11,659 nucleotides of DNA from DATFMH01 sp035267045 (lineage in GTDB: Bacteria > Bacteroidota > Rhodothermia > Balneolales > DATFMH01), in assembly GCA_035267045.1 (NCBI GenBank), contig DATFMH010000229.1, positions 1 to 11,659 on the forward strand, in the 5' to 3' direction. Shown piece after piece: positions 1 to 7,134 of this stretch; position 1 is the stretch's first letter; each line of letters starts with the position of its first letter. The notes under the pieces were generated by a model, which saw nothing but the letters and a program-made list of their open reading frames with translations, was not told the origin of the DNA and ran no database searches. A program made the position numbers and the translations under genes.

Positions 1-69
1 CGTCCTCGTGATGACAGTTGGGACGTTTTAAAATACAAGCAATATGGCACCGGCCTGTTGGCGTGTTAA
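1..69 (+). CDS. Possible 3' end of a gene entering from the left edge (partial, unidentified)
   Basis: Frame 1 is open from the window edge for 22 codons and stops at TAA (67-69). The last residues read ...DVLKYKQYGTGLLAC. I do not recognise a family. The reason to consider it real is context: smc converges on this end, and the hairpin just after it (106-130) pairs slightly better in the plus-strand RNA than in the minus-strand RNA, as if it also served a plus-strand gene. A chance open frame of this length is common, so this is a weak call that only the neighbouring upstream sequence can settle. Confidence 0.25.
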   Translation, partial: RPRDDSWDVLKYKQYGTGLLAC

Positions 70-102
70 CCCACCCCTACGCCCCTCCCGGGAGGGGGGA
101 AT
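66..102. repeat. GC-rich palindrome in an otherwise AT-rich spacer, repeat-like
   Basis: Positions 82-97 read CCCCTCCCGGGAGGGG, a perfect 16-bp palindrome with no loop. It is preceded by C-rich sequence (70-81) and followed by extra Gs and an A-run. The composition differs sharply from the DNA on both sides. From memory, intergenic elements of this look (C-rich lead, CTCCCGGGAG core) recur in genomes of the Bacteroidota lineage, but I cannot verify that here. It could be a dispersed REP-like element or simply part of a strong terminator region between two converging genes. Confidence 0.5.
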
Positions 103-130
103 AAAAAAAAGGATCCTCTGGATTCTTTTT
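103..130 (-). terminator. Probable rho-independent terminator after smc, possibly bidirectional
   Basis: The arms 106-116 (AAAAAGGATCC) and 120-130 (GGATTCTTTTT) pair around a 3-nt loop. In the smc direction the hairpin is followed by a run of eight Ts (complement of 103-110). One position is a G-U wobble in plus-strand RNA but an A-C mismatch in minus-strand RNA, so the fold is a little better for a transcript coming from the left. It lies 36 bases beyond the smc stop codon. Confidence 0.55.
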
Positions 131-137
131 AGCACTG

Positions 138-169
138 TTAATTGTTAATTGATCATTGATAATTGTTAA
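138..169. repeat. 7-nt tandem repeat (TTAATTG-like, about 4.5 units) overlapping the smc stop codon
   Basis: Units read TTAATTG (138-144), TTAATTG (145-151), ATCATTG (152-158), ATAATTG (159-165), then TTAA (166-169). The first two are identical and the next two differ at a few positions. The last partial unit contains the complement of the smc TAA stop (166-168), so the array touches the end of the coding sequence. Confidence 0.7.
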
Positions 170-3100
170 ACCGGTAGATTGTCCATTCTCACACCGACTA
201 ACTGGCTGACCCCGGTCTGTGGCATGGTCACGCCATACATCATCTCAGCTTTTTCCATCGTCTGTTTGTTATGTGTGATGACGATAAATTGTGTGTCTTT
301 ACTGAAACGGCGTAATATCTTGGCAAAACGATCGATATTAGCATCATCCAGGGGTGCATCGACCTCATCAAGAATACAAAATGGCGAAGGTTTAACGAGA
401 TAAATAGCAAACAACAGGGCAATCGCGGTTAGTGTCTTTTCACCACCGGAAAGCTGGTTGATATTACTCGGACGTTTACCGCGGGGATTTGCAATAATTT
501 CGACCTTGGAGTCGAGAGGGTCGTCTTCATTTTCTTCGAGAATAAGATCACAGTGGTCGTCTTCTTCAAATAACGTATTGAATACCGTTTTGAAATTGAC
601 GCGTATCTCTTCGAATGTGGAGCTGAAACGTTCCTGCGCCGTTTCATTAATTTCCATTATAGTTTGACGAAGCTTTTCCTCCGCTTCAATCAGGTCTTCT
701 ATCTGCTTCTCATAAAAATCGAGGCGTTCTTTCTCCTTCTCATATTCTTCAATAGCCAGGGGGTTGACTTCACCGATGTTTTTCAGCTTTTGTTTTAAAC
801 TGGATATCTTCTCTTTTACTTTTTCCGGCTCACTGTCTTCGGGCAGCGTCTCGGTAATTTTATCCATCAAAATGCCGTAATTATCCCACACGTGATCCGA
901 AATATTTTTGGATTGCATATCGAACTGTGTCTTAGCCATATTCAGATGATGCAACAGCTCCATATTCACTTCACGCTTGCGGCGCTTGTCTTTTAGATCC
1001 TCTTCTATCTGGTTAATGCGTCCGCGTTCTTTTGCACAAGAGTCATCGGCGTCCTTAAGCGCTTCATCTATCTGAACTTTTTTCTGCTGATAATTTTCCA
1101 GTTCTACTTTGGCCTCTTCTATCAGGTTTCGATGGCCAATAATCTTATCCTTACTGTGGCGGGCGTTTTCGGCACGTTGTGTGAGCCGCTCTTTAATATT
1201 TGTTATACCATGATTGGCTCGTTCGATATCTTTCTTAACATTCAGAACTTCATTTTCCACATTCTGAAATTTCAATTTGATATCATTGTAACGGTTTTGG
1301 GATCTGTTTCGGCTTTGTTCGATCTTCTGAAGCTCATTTTTCTGCTCCAGCTGCTCGGTCAACAATGTTTTAAGCCGTTTATTGAGTTCCTCAATTTCAG
1401 GATCCAATTTTTCGAGATCATCACCCGATTGTTTCTGATCGGTTGCCAGTTTTTCTTTGCGCTCCCGCAGTTCACTCAGGTTTTTTTCGTAGACCGCTTT
1501 ACGGGCATTAAATGAACTGAGCTGAGACTCAAGCTTTCGAACGAGCTGTTCTTTTTCTTTCGTCCTGTTTTGTAACGGTTCGAGTGAAAACTGCTGATAA
1601 TTTTGTTCATTCGCCTGAATTTTGCGATGAAGATTATCGATGTCATCTTCAAGGGCAACAGACTTCCGTTCAAGCTTCTCGATCTTGTCTTTCAGGCCAA
1701 CACGAATCCCTACATTTTTATTTGAGCTGCCGCTGCGCATAAATTGTTGTGCGGTAATGACATCACCTTTTAACGTTACCCCGGTCACAGATGGGTTCTG
1801 CCGGCAATATTTCATGCCTTCATCCATGGTTTCAAAAACCATGACATTACCCAGTAATAATTTCTTAAGCCTGTCATAACGGGCATCGGCTTTAACTTTC
1901 TCATAAATAGATCCGGATGTAACCTGGTGGTTATCAGATATCACTTCCATCGGGATGAAAGTAGCTTTCCCTTTATCTTCCTGTTTCAGAAGGCCGATTC
2001 CTTTGCGGGCATCATCTACAGAATCGACAGCAAGGTAATTTACGGCTTCACCAAGTACCGATTCGAGCGCCACGGCGTATTTTTCTTCTGTTGAAAAGAT
2101 ATCAGACAAGACATCAAGATGGGAAAACCGGTTCTTCTCCTCCAACAGATATTGAACACTTGCCGGAAATGCTTCGTGAGAATTAGCTATGTTTTGAAGC
2201 AAGACTATTTCAGATTCAACGGCATCCAGCCTGCTTTGTTCGGAACGGAGTTTGTCCTTCAGCTCATTCTGTTCGAGCGACAGACGTTCACGCTGCTTGC
2301 GGGCATCTTCAAGTTGATTTTCAGCACTCTCCATTTCCGCATAAGCCTGCTCAACTTTCTTGCGAAGAGCACTCTCATCGCCGGAGAGTCCGTCGATATC
2401 ATTTATGATATTCTGAATCTGTTTGTTGATTCGCAGAAGATCCTCATCGCTGTTTTCCAGCTTCGATTCGATACGAACCTTCTTTGTCTGAATACTATTA
2501 AGGTCATTACCGGTTTTCGTATAACTCTCGGTAATGGAATCTAATTTCTGACGGGCTTCGCGTAATTCATAATCAACATCTTCAAATGTCTCTTTAGCTG
2601 CTTCGAGATCTTTTGTTACCGCATCCCGTTCTTCTTCTTTCTCTTTTAATTTCTTTTCACCGGATTTAATACTTTTGCGCAGCTCATTTATTTCTTCCTC
2701 CGACTGATAGATATCCTGTTCGTACTGCCTGATCGTATTTTCTTCATTAACGATTTTCTCACCGGTAATCTTTATGGTTGTCTCGGTTTCCCGGATCGTG
2801 TTCTGAAGTTCCTGCGCTTCGCGTTGAACGTTCGCCAGGCGTTGTTCCTTTTGCCGTAACGTTTCCCGGGCTGTGTTTTCCTGTCCCTCCAGTTGTTCGA
2901 GTTCACGTGTTAACTGGCCCTTTTCATTTTCGGCATTGACAACCCGCTCCATCAGCGGTTTCAGTTCGTTTTGAATATTGTCGTATTCATGGCGGGAGAG
3001 TGCCAGGTCGAGTTGGTACAGTTCTTTATTATATTCCTTGGCACGCCTGGCCTTAGAGGCTTGTATCTGAAGGGATCGTGTGTTTTTGCGAATCTCACTG

Positions 3101-3684
3101 AGGATATCTTCCACACGCTGCAAGTCTTCGCGTGTTTCTCCGAGTTTGCGGAATGTTTGTTTCCGCTTTTCCTTGTATTTGGTAACCCCTGCGGCTTCCT
3201 CAAACAGTTTACGACGGTCGTTGTTCTTATCGTTCAGGATCTCCTCGACCATTTTGAGCTCGATAACCGAATAGGCATTCGATCCCATACCGGTATCCAT
3301 GAATAGTTCGATGATATCTTTCAGGCGACAGGGGGTATTATTAAGCAGGTACTCGCTGTCGCCCGATCTGAATAACCGGCGTGTTATGGTGACATCGCGA
3401 AATTCGCTCGGCAGGATACCCTTATTATTCTCAATGGTAACCGAAACTTCGGCCATCCCCAATGCTTTTTTCTGAGCCGTACCGTTGAATATGACATTCG
3501 ACATCGCGGCTGAGCGAAGTAGTGATGGACGTTGTTCGCCCAACACCCAGCGAATGGAGTCAACGATATTAGATTTACCGCATCCATTGGGACCGACAAT
3601 TGCCGTAATACCATTATCAAACTTGATCTTGGTTTTATTGGCAAAACTCTTAAAACCATGTAATTCGAGTTCAGCAAGATACAT
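166..3684 (-). CDS. smc: Chromosome partition/condensation ATPase SMC
   Basis: SMC forms a V-shaped dimer that, with ScpA and ScpB (not in this window), loops and compacts newly replicated chromosomes in the nucleoid. At 1172 aa it has the usual length. The N-terminal half-ATPase has the Walker A GPNGCGKS at residues 31-38. A first coiled coil runs from about 165 to 500. The hinge spans about 505-650, with LGEAVNYLAVDS and GKATFIPME in its first half and VTLKGDV near its end. A second coiled coil runs to about 1000. The C-terminal half-ATPase holds the ABC signature LSGGEK (1078-1083), the Walker B FCILDE (1102-1107) and the switch histidine H1138. The ATG start places the standard MYLAELELHGFKSF opening directly before Walker A. 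The gene begins 51 bases after frr with no terminator between, so it is probably co-transcribed with pyrH-frr. No Shine-Dalgarno is visible. All catalytic motifs are present and the gene is intact. Confidence 0.97.
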   Translation of the reverse strand: MYLAELELHGFKSFANKTKIKFDNGITAIVGPNGCGKSNIVDSIRWVLGEQRPSLLRSAAMSNVIFNGTAQKKALGMAEVSVTIENNKGILPSEFRDVTITRRLFRSGDSEYLLNNTPCRLKDIIELFMDTGMGSNAYSVIELKMVEEILNDKNNDRRKLFEEAAGVTKYKEKRKQTFRKLGETREDLQRVEDILSEIRKNTRSLQIQASKARRAKEYNKELYQLDLALSRHEYDNIQNELKPLMERVVNAENEKGQLTRELEQLEGQENTARETLRQKEQRLANVQREAQELQNTIRETETTIKITGEKIVNEENTIRQYEQDIYQSEEEINELRKSIKSGEKKLKEKEEERDAVTKDLEAAKETFEDVDYELREARQKLDSITESYTKTGNDLNSIQTKKVRIESKLENSDEDLLRINKQIQNIINDIDGLSGDESALRKKVEQAYAEMESAENQLEDARKQRERLSLEQNELKDKLRSEQSRLDAVESEIVLLQNIANSHEAFPASVQYLLEEKNRFSHLDVLSDIFSTEEKYAVALESVLGEAVNYLAVDSVDDARKGIGLLKQEDKGKATFIPMEVISDNHQVTSGSIYEKVKADARYDRLKKLLLGNVMVFETMDEGMKYCRQNPSVTGVTLKGDVITAQQFMRSGSSNKNVGIRVGLKDKIEKLERKSVALEDDIDNLHRKIQANEQNYQQFSLEPLQNRTKEKEQLVRKLESQLSSFNARKAVYEKNLSELRERKEKLATDQKQSGDDLEKLDPEIEELNKRLKTLLTEQLEQKNELQKIEQSRNRSQNRYNDIKLKFQNVENEVLNVKKDIERANHGITNIKERLTQRAENARHSKDKIIGHRNLIEEAKVELENYQQKKVQIDEALKDADDSCAKERGRINQIEEDLKDKRRKREVNMELLHHLNMAKTQFDMQSKNISDHVWDNYGILMDKITETLPEDSEPEKVKEKISSLKQKLKNIGEVNPLAIEEYEKEKERLDFYEKQIEDLIEAEEKLRQTIMEINETAQERFSSTFEEIRVNFKTVFNTLFEEDDHCDLILEENEDDPLDSKVEIIANPRGKRPSNINQLSGGEKTLTAIALLFAIYLVKPSPFCILDEVDAPLDDANIDRFAKILRRFSKDTQFIVITHNKQTMEKAEMMYGVTMPQTGVSQLVGVRMDNLPV

Positions 3685-3735
3685 TGAGGGTATCTAATCC
3701 GTTAATTTGTAAATACGTTACCTTAAATTTGACAC

Positions 3736-4302
3736 TTAAACCGTCAATATTTCGTGTTCTTTTTTCTTAAGCGCATCTTCTACTTTTTCAATATACTGAT
3801 CGGTTAATTTCTGTATTTCTGTTTCAGTATCAAACTTTGAATCTTCAGGCAGCGACTCTTCTTTAACGGCATTTTTTATTTTATCGTTAGCGTCACGACG
3901 TCCATTACGGATACTGATTCGGGCATTTTCCGCAATCTCGTGTGTTAATTTTACGAGCTCTTTGCGGCGCTCCTCCGATAATATGGGAAGGGGTATACGG
4001 ATTAATGTACCGTCATTGTTTGGATTAAGTCCCAACCCGGAAGTCATAATGGCTTTTTCTATTGCTTCGATGGCCCCTTTATCATAAGGCTGAATAACGA
4101 GCAGCCGGGCTTCCGGAGCCGTTACACTTGCCAATTGATTTAAGGGTGTCTGCGTACCATAATAATCTACCTTGATACCATCAAGCAGTGTTGGTGTAGC
4201 TTTACCCGCCCTTATGTGAGAAAGCTCTCTTTTCAGGTACTGATAAGCTTCATCCATCTCTTTATGTGCTTCGTCGTAATATTTTTTTAGTTCAGGTATC
4301 AT
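3736..4302 (-). CDS. frr: Ribosome recycling factor (RRF)
   Basis: RRF works in the cytoplasm with EF-G to split the post-termination ribosome so its subunits can be reused. The protein has 188 aa, against about 185 in the family. Domain I is the long three-helix bundle made from the N-terminal segment (about 1-30) and the C-terminal segment (about 105-188). Domain II lies between them (about 31-104). Family motifs are IRAGKATPTLLDG (30-42), the strand pair around YYGTQTPLNQLASV (47-60), and IRNGRRDAND (131-140), which holds the conserved arginines that contact 23S rRNA. The ATG start matches the usual N-terminus. The gene lies between pyrH (169-base gap) and smc (51-base gap), a pyrH-frr pairing seen across bacteria. 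A possible promoter -7 box lies about 35 bases upstream. No ribosome binding site resembling the canonical one was found. Confidence 0.97.
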   Translation of the reverse strand: MIPELKKYYDEAHKEMDEAYQYLKRELSHIRAGKATPTLLDGIKVDYYGTQTPLNQLASVTAPEARLLVIQPYDKGAIEAIEKAIMTSGLGLNPNNDGTLIRIPLPILSEERRKELVKLTHEIAENARISIRNGRRDANDKIKNAVKEESLPEDSKFDTETEIQKLTDQYIEKVEDALKKKEHEILTV

Positions 4303-4337
4303 AGCTTTAAATATTTCAATGATTTTTTAGGTCATAG

Positions 4338-4345
4338 CAAAACTA
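4338..4345 (-). promoter_or_regulatory. Possible Bacteroidota-type promoter -7 box upstream of frr
   Basis: On the minus strand this reads TAGTTTTG, an exact match to the TAnnTTTG -7 element described for the primary sigma factor of Bacteroidota. Transcription would begin near 4331 and give a leader of about 29 nt before the frr ATG. No TTG was found at the usual -33 spacing, so the match is only half a promoter and may be chance in this AT-rich gap. If real, frr-smc could be transcribed separately from pyrH. Confidence 0.3.
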
Positions 4346-4471
4346 TTCATCTATTCAGCATCTGCTCATATTTTGATTCTGAACAAAATTGCAGTTTTCC
4401 ACTGACTTCATTTTTAGTAAAACGTAACAATGCTAAAAAGATATAATATTCAATAAATGATAAAAATACTT

Positions 4472-5185
4472 TTATTCCCAAACGACCGTTGAACCAACCG
4501 GCTCTTTTTTAATAACACGTAAGAGGTTACCCTCGATATTCATATTAAAGATGATAAAAGGTGTTTGATTATCCCGGCACAAGGTAAATGCCGTTAAGTC
4601 CATAACCGACAACTGACGTTTAAGAATTTCATCACCGGTTATGACATCGAACTTATGAGCGTCAGGATTTTTTTCCGGATCGGAATCGAATACGCCGTCA
4701 ACACGGGTTCCCTTGAGGATTACATCCGCTTCAATTTCAATAGCGCGCAGTGAAGCGGCTGTGTCGGTTGTGAAATACGGGTTGCCTGTTCCTGCACCGA
4801 AAATAACGACCCTTCCCTTTTCAAGGTGGCGTACCGCTCTTCTGCGGATATACGGCTCGGCTATTTGTTCCATTCGTATAGCCGACATCAACCGGGTTTG
4901 AACTCCTTTACGTTCAAGAGCGTCCTGCAGGGCCATGCCATTGATCATGGTTGCCAGCATACCCATGTAATCACCCTGAACGCGGTCCATACCTTCTGTC
5001 GCGCCTTTTACACCGCGAAAGATATTTCCACCGCCCACAACTACAGCTATTTCTGTACCAAATTCATGAACGGCTTTTATTTCCTCGGCGTACCTGTTCA
5101 GCACGTCGCCGTCTATTCCATGACCCTGTTCTCCGAGTAGGGCTTCTCCACTAAGTTTTAATAAAATTCTTTTGTAGGCTGCCAC
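4472..5185 (-). CDS. pyrH: UMP kinase (uridylate kinase), GTG start
   Basis: PyrH is the hexameric bacterial UMP kinase of the amino-acid-kinase fold. It phosphorylates UMP to UDP with ATP in pyrimidine nucleotide synthesis, usually under GTP activation and UTP inhibition. The product has 237 aa, normal for the family. Motifs are KLSGEAL (10-16), the glycine-rich VVGGGNIFRG (49-58), DRVQGDYMGMLAT (67-79), GTGNPYFTTDTAA (132-144) for nucleotide binding, and ILKGTRVDGVFDSDP in the ATP-binding C-terminal half. The start is GTG (complement of 183-185 in the 5100s block, at 5183-5185). An in-frame TAG lies three codons upstream and no ATG lies between, so GTG is the only start that gives the full motif set. 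It follows the tsf terminator by 37 bases, and no convincing promoter was found in that space. frr follows after 169 bases. Confidence 0.96.
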   Translation of the reverse strand: MAAYKRILLKLSGEALLGEQGHGIDGDVLNRYAEEIKAVHEFGTEIAVVVGGGNIFRGVKGATEGMDRVQGDYMGMLATMINGMALQDALERKGVQTRLMSAIRMEQIAEPYIRRRAVRHLEKGRVVIFGAGTGNPYFTTDTAASLRAIEIEADVILKGTRVDGVFDSDPEKNPDAHKFDVITGDEILKRQLSVMDLTAFTLCRDNQTPFIIFNMNIEGNLLRVIKKEPVGSTVVWE

Positions 5186-5221
5186 GCTTATCTATTTTTC
5201 TTTAGTTAATTATTACAGGAT

Positions 5222-5254
5222 AAAAAAAAGGCTACCAAAAAGGTAGCCTTTTTT
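5222..5254 (-). terminator. Rho-independent terminator between tsf and pyrH
   Basis: GGCTACC (5230-5236) and GGTAGCC (5242-5248) pair perfectly around a 5-nt A/T loop. The stem is extended by A-T pairs and flanked by an A-run on one side and a T-run on the other, so it can act in both directions. In the transcribed (minus) direction the stem is followed by eight Ts. It begins 16 bases after the tsf stop codon. It is the clearest terminator in the window and marks the end of the rplM-rpsI-rpsB-tsf unit. Confidence 0.9.
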
Positions 5255-5269
5255 AATTAAAATGCTATA

Positions 5270-6103
5270 TCAGGACGATTCGCCAAGTTGCAGGCGTTTG
5301 AATGTTACAACATTCGGGGCTCCTGCCTGTTCAAGATATTGCTTGACGGTCAGCCCGCTGTCTTTCACGTATTTCTGATCGAGAAGAACGCGTTCTTCAT
5401 AAAAACGGCGAAGTTTCCCCTGGGCGGCTTTATCGGCGATATGCTCGGGTTTCCCTTCGTTGAGAAGTTGCTGCCTGGCAATTTCGAGTTCTTTTTCGAT
5501 AATGGTCTTATCCACGCCATCTTTAGTAACGGCAATCGGATTCATGGCAGCTACCTGCATAGCTACATTCTTGCCGATCTCTTCATCATCCAGTTTATTA
5601 TCAAACTCGACCAATACGGCCAATTGATTTCCGGGATGTATGTATGACAGGATAGACCCTTTGGAATCGATTAATTCGATACGGCTGATTTCTATTTTCT
5701 CACCGATTTTACCAACCAGCTCTTTAAGATATTCTTCAACGGTATTACCGTTAAGGCTTTCTTTATGCAGAGCGTCGGTATCAGTAATATTATTATCGAA
5801 CGCCAGTTTTGCGAAGTCTTTGGCAGCCTGTATGAATTCATCATTACGGGCAACAAAGTCGGTTTCGCAATTCAGAGCCAGGGCAACGGCTTTATTCTTT
5901 GCATCGTTGATATGTGTAACGATAATACCTTGATTAGCTTCTCTGTCGGCGCGTTTTTCAGATACTTTTTGTCCTTTTTTACGAAGGATTTCAATTGCGG
6001 CGTCCATATCGCCATCGGCTTCTTTTAGAGCCTTTTTACAATCCATCATCCCCGCACCGGTTCTGTCTCGTAATGCTTTTACATCTGCTGCTGAAATGCT
6101 CAT
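5270..6103 (-). CDS. tsf: Translation elongation factor Ts (EF-Ts)
   Basis: EF-Ts is the cytoplasmic guanine nucleotide exchange factor that releases GDP from EF-Tu so it can bind GTP and aminoacyl-tRNA again. The product has 277 aa, close to the family norm (283 in E. coli). The N-terminal UBA-like helical domain spans about 1-44 and includes VKALRDRTGAGMMDCKKAL (8-26), the classic first signature. The second signature NCETDFVARND (78-88) contains the TDF segment that contacts EF-Tu. The two core subdomains follow, with VAMQVAAMNP in the middle, and a C-terminal region closing with LDQKYVKDSGLTVKQYL. The ATG start fits the family N-terminus. It follows rpsB by 106 bases, a very conserved pairing, with a hairpin in the gap that could reduce read-through. 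It is the last gene before the strong terminator. Confidence 0.97.
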   Translation of the reverse strand: MSISAADVKALRDRTGAGMMDCKKALKEADGDMDAAIEILRKKGQKVSEKRADREANQGIIVTHINDAKNKAVALALNCETDFVARNDEFIQAAKDFAKLAFDNNITDTDALHKESLNGNTVEEYLKELVGKIGEKIEISRIELIDSKGSILSYIHPGNQLAVLVEFDNKLDDEEIGKNVAMQVAAMNPIAVTKDGVDKTIIEKELEIARQQLLNEGKPEHIADKAAQGKLRRFYEERVLLDQKYVKDSGLTVKQYLEQAGAPNVVTFKRLQLGESS

Positions 6104-6173
6104 TCTTTTTAGAATATTTTGCTTTGAAGTGTCAGTTTCTCTTATGAACGAAATAGGATGTTAGTAGAAAATG

Positions 6174-6200
6174 AAAGCCGGGGATAAAATCCCCAGCTTC
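6174..6200 (-). terminator. Hairpin between rpsB and tsf, possible attenuator
   Basis: On the minus strand GGGGA and TCCCC (6190-6194 with 6180-6184) pair around a 5-nt T-rich loop. The stem continues through a U-G wobble, C-G, G-C and two A-U pairs to about 6175/6199. The position that is U-G in minus-strand RNA would be a C-A mismatch on the plus strand, so the fold is favoured in the direction rpsB-tsf are transcribed. It is followed by an interrupted T-run (TTTCATTTT). It begins 10 bases after the rpsB stop codon. A leaky terminator or a 3'-end stabiliser of rpsB mRNA are both plausible. Confidence 0.55.
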
Positions 6201-6209
6201 ATATAAATA

Positions 6210-7091
6210 TTACTCTTCGTCTTCTTTACTTTTCTTTTTCGAAGAAGTTTTGCGACGACGTTTGCGTTTGGGTTTCTTTTCCTCATCTTCGTCATCACTA
6301 GCTTTCAAATCTTTAGCCAGGTCTTTGGCTTTTTCTTTAGTCGCCGAATCAGAATCAATTTCTGTTACAGCTTCCTGTGCAAGCTGCTCTTCCTCGTAAG
6401 CTTCTCTTTCGGCTGCACCTTCTACAATAGCATCAGCAAAGTTTGAAGTGATCAGCTGAATGGTGCGTGAAGCATCATCATTGCAAGGAATAATATAATC
6501 GGGTATATCCGGATCACAGTTGGTATCCACCAGCGCGAAGATCGGGATATTTAATTTAATAGCCTCGTTCATGGCTATATTTTCCTTTACGGTGTCTACT
6601 ACGAAGATAGCACCGGGAAGACGGGGCATGTTTGCAATACCGGCTAATACTTTTTCGAGTTTGGCTTTCTCCCGGTCGAGCATCAAACGTTCTTTCTTGG
6701 TAATACTCTCGTAGGTACCGTCTTTCTGCATGTTGTCGATCTCTTCCATGCGTGCAATACTCTTGCGGACGGTGCTGAAATTTGTGAGCATACCACCTAA
6801 CCAACGGTTGGTAACATAAGGCATACCGCAACGCAGAGCCTCGTTTTTAACAATTTCCTGAGCTTGTTTCTTGGTACCGACAAACAGGACTTTTTTACCT
6901 GAACGGGCTACCCGGCTAACAGCGTCGAGTGAATCCTGTAAATGTTTTTGTGTTTTTTTGAGATCGATTATGTGGATCCCGTTACGTTGCATGAATATGA
7001 ATTCCTGCATTTTGGGATTCCACCTTCGGGTAAGGTGCCCGAAATGTGCCCCTGCTTTAAGGAGCTCTTCTAATGAAGCTGCTTCTGGCAT
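6210..7091 (-). CDS. rpsB: 30S ribosomal protein S2 (uS2) with a long charged C-terminal tail
   Basis: S2 binds late to the back of the 30S subunit between head and body and is needed to hold S1 and to start translation in many bacteria. Core motifs are LLKAGAHFGHLTRRWNPKM (10-28), FVGTKKQA (70-77), NRWLGGMLTN (95-104), the helical insert (about 105-150), LPGAIFVVDT (158-167) and LVDTNCDPDIPDYIIPCNDD (187-206). The core ends near residue 228. Residues 229-293 form a low-complexity tail, first acidic, then strongly basic (KRKRRRK near 278-284), then acidic again. E. coli S2 has 241 aa, so this one is about 50 residues longer. The ATG start directly precedes the usual N-terminus. No Shine-Dalgarno is present. 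It is followed by tsf and preceded by a 134-base spacer that can fold. Confidence 0.97.
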   Translation of the reverse strand: MPEAASLEELLKAGAHFGHLTRRWNPKMQEFIFMQRNGIHIIDLKKTQKHLQDSLDAVSRVARSGKKVLFVGTKKQAQEIVKNEALRCGMPYVTNRWLGGMLTNFSTVRKSIARMEEIDNMQKDGTYESITKKERLMLDREKAKLEKVLAGIANMPRLPGAIFVVDTVKENIAMNEAIKLNIPIFALVDTNCDPDIPDYIIPCNDDASRTIQLITSNFADAIVEGAAEREAYEEEQLAQEAVTEIDSDSATKEKAKDLAKDLKASDDEDEEKKPKRKRRRKTSSKKKSKEDEE

Positions 7092-7134
7092 AATGTTATG
7101 TATTTTTTGAGTTAGTCCTCTACACAGATCTACT

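Noticed and set aside
1..25. CGTCC/GGACG hairpin at the extreme left
   Set aside because: The stem is only 5 bp with a 15-nt loop and there is no T-run. It is weaker than the nearby terminator candidate.
1132..1515. 127-codon plus-strand open frame inside smc
   Set aside because: It is antisense to the SMC coiled coil. The hydrophobic, Phe/Leu-rich translation is what a Glu/Lys/Gln-rich coiled coil gives when read backwards.
2119..2544. 141-codon plus-strand open frame inside smc
   Set aside because: It is also antisense to the coiled coil, with no family resemblance and no start signal.
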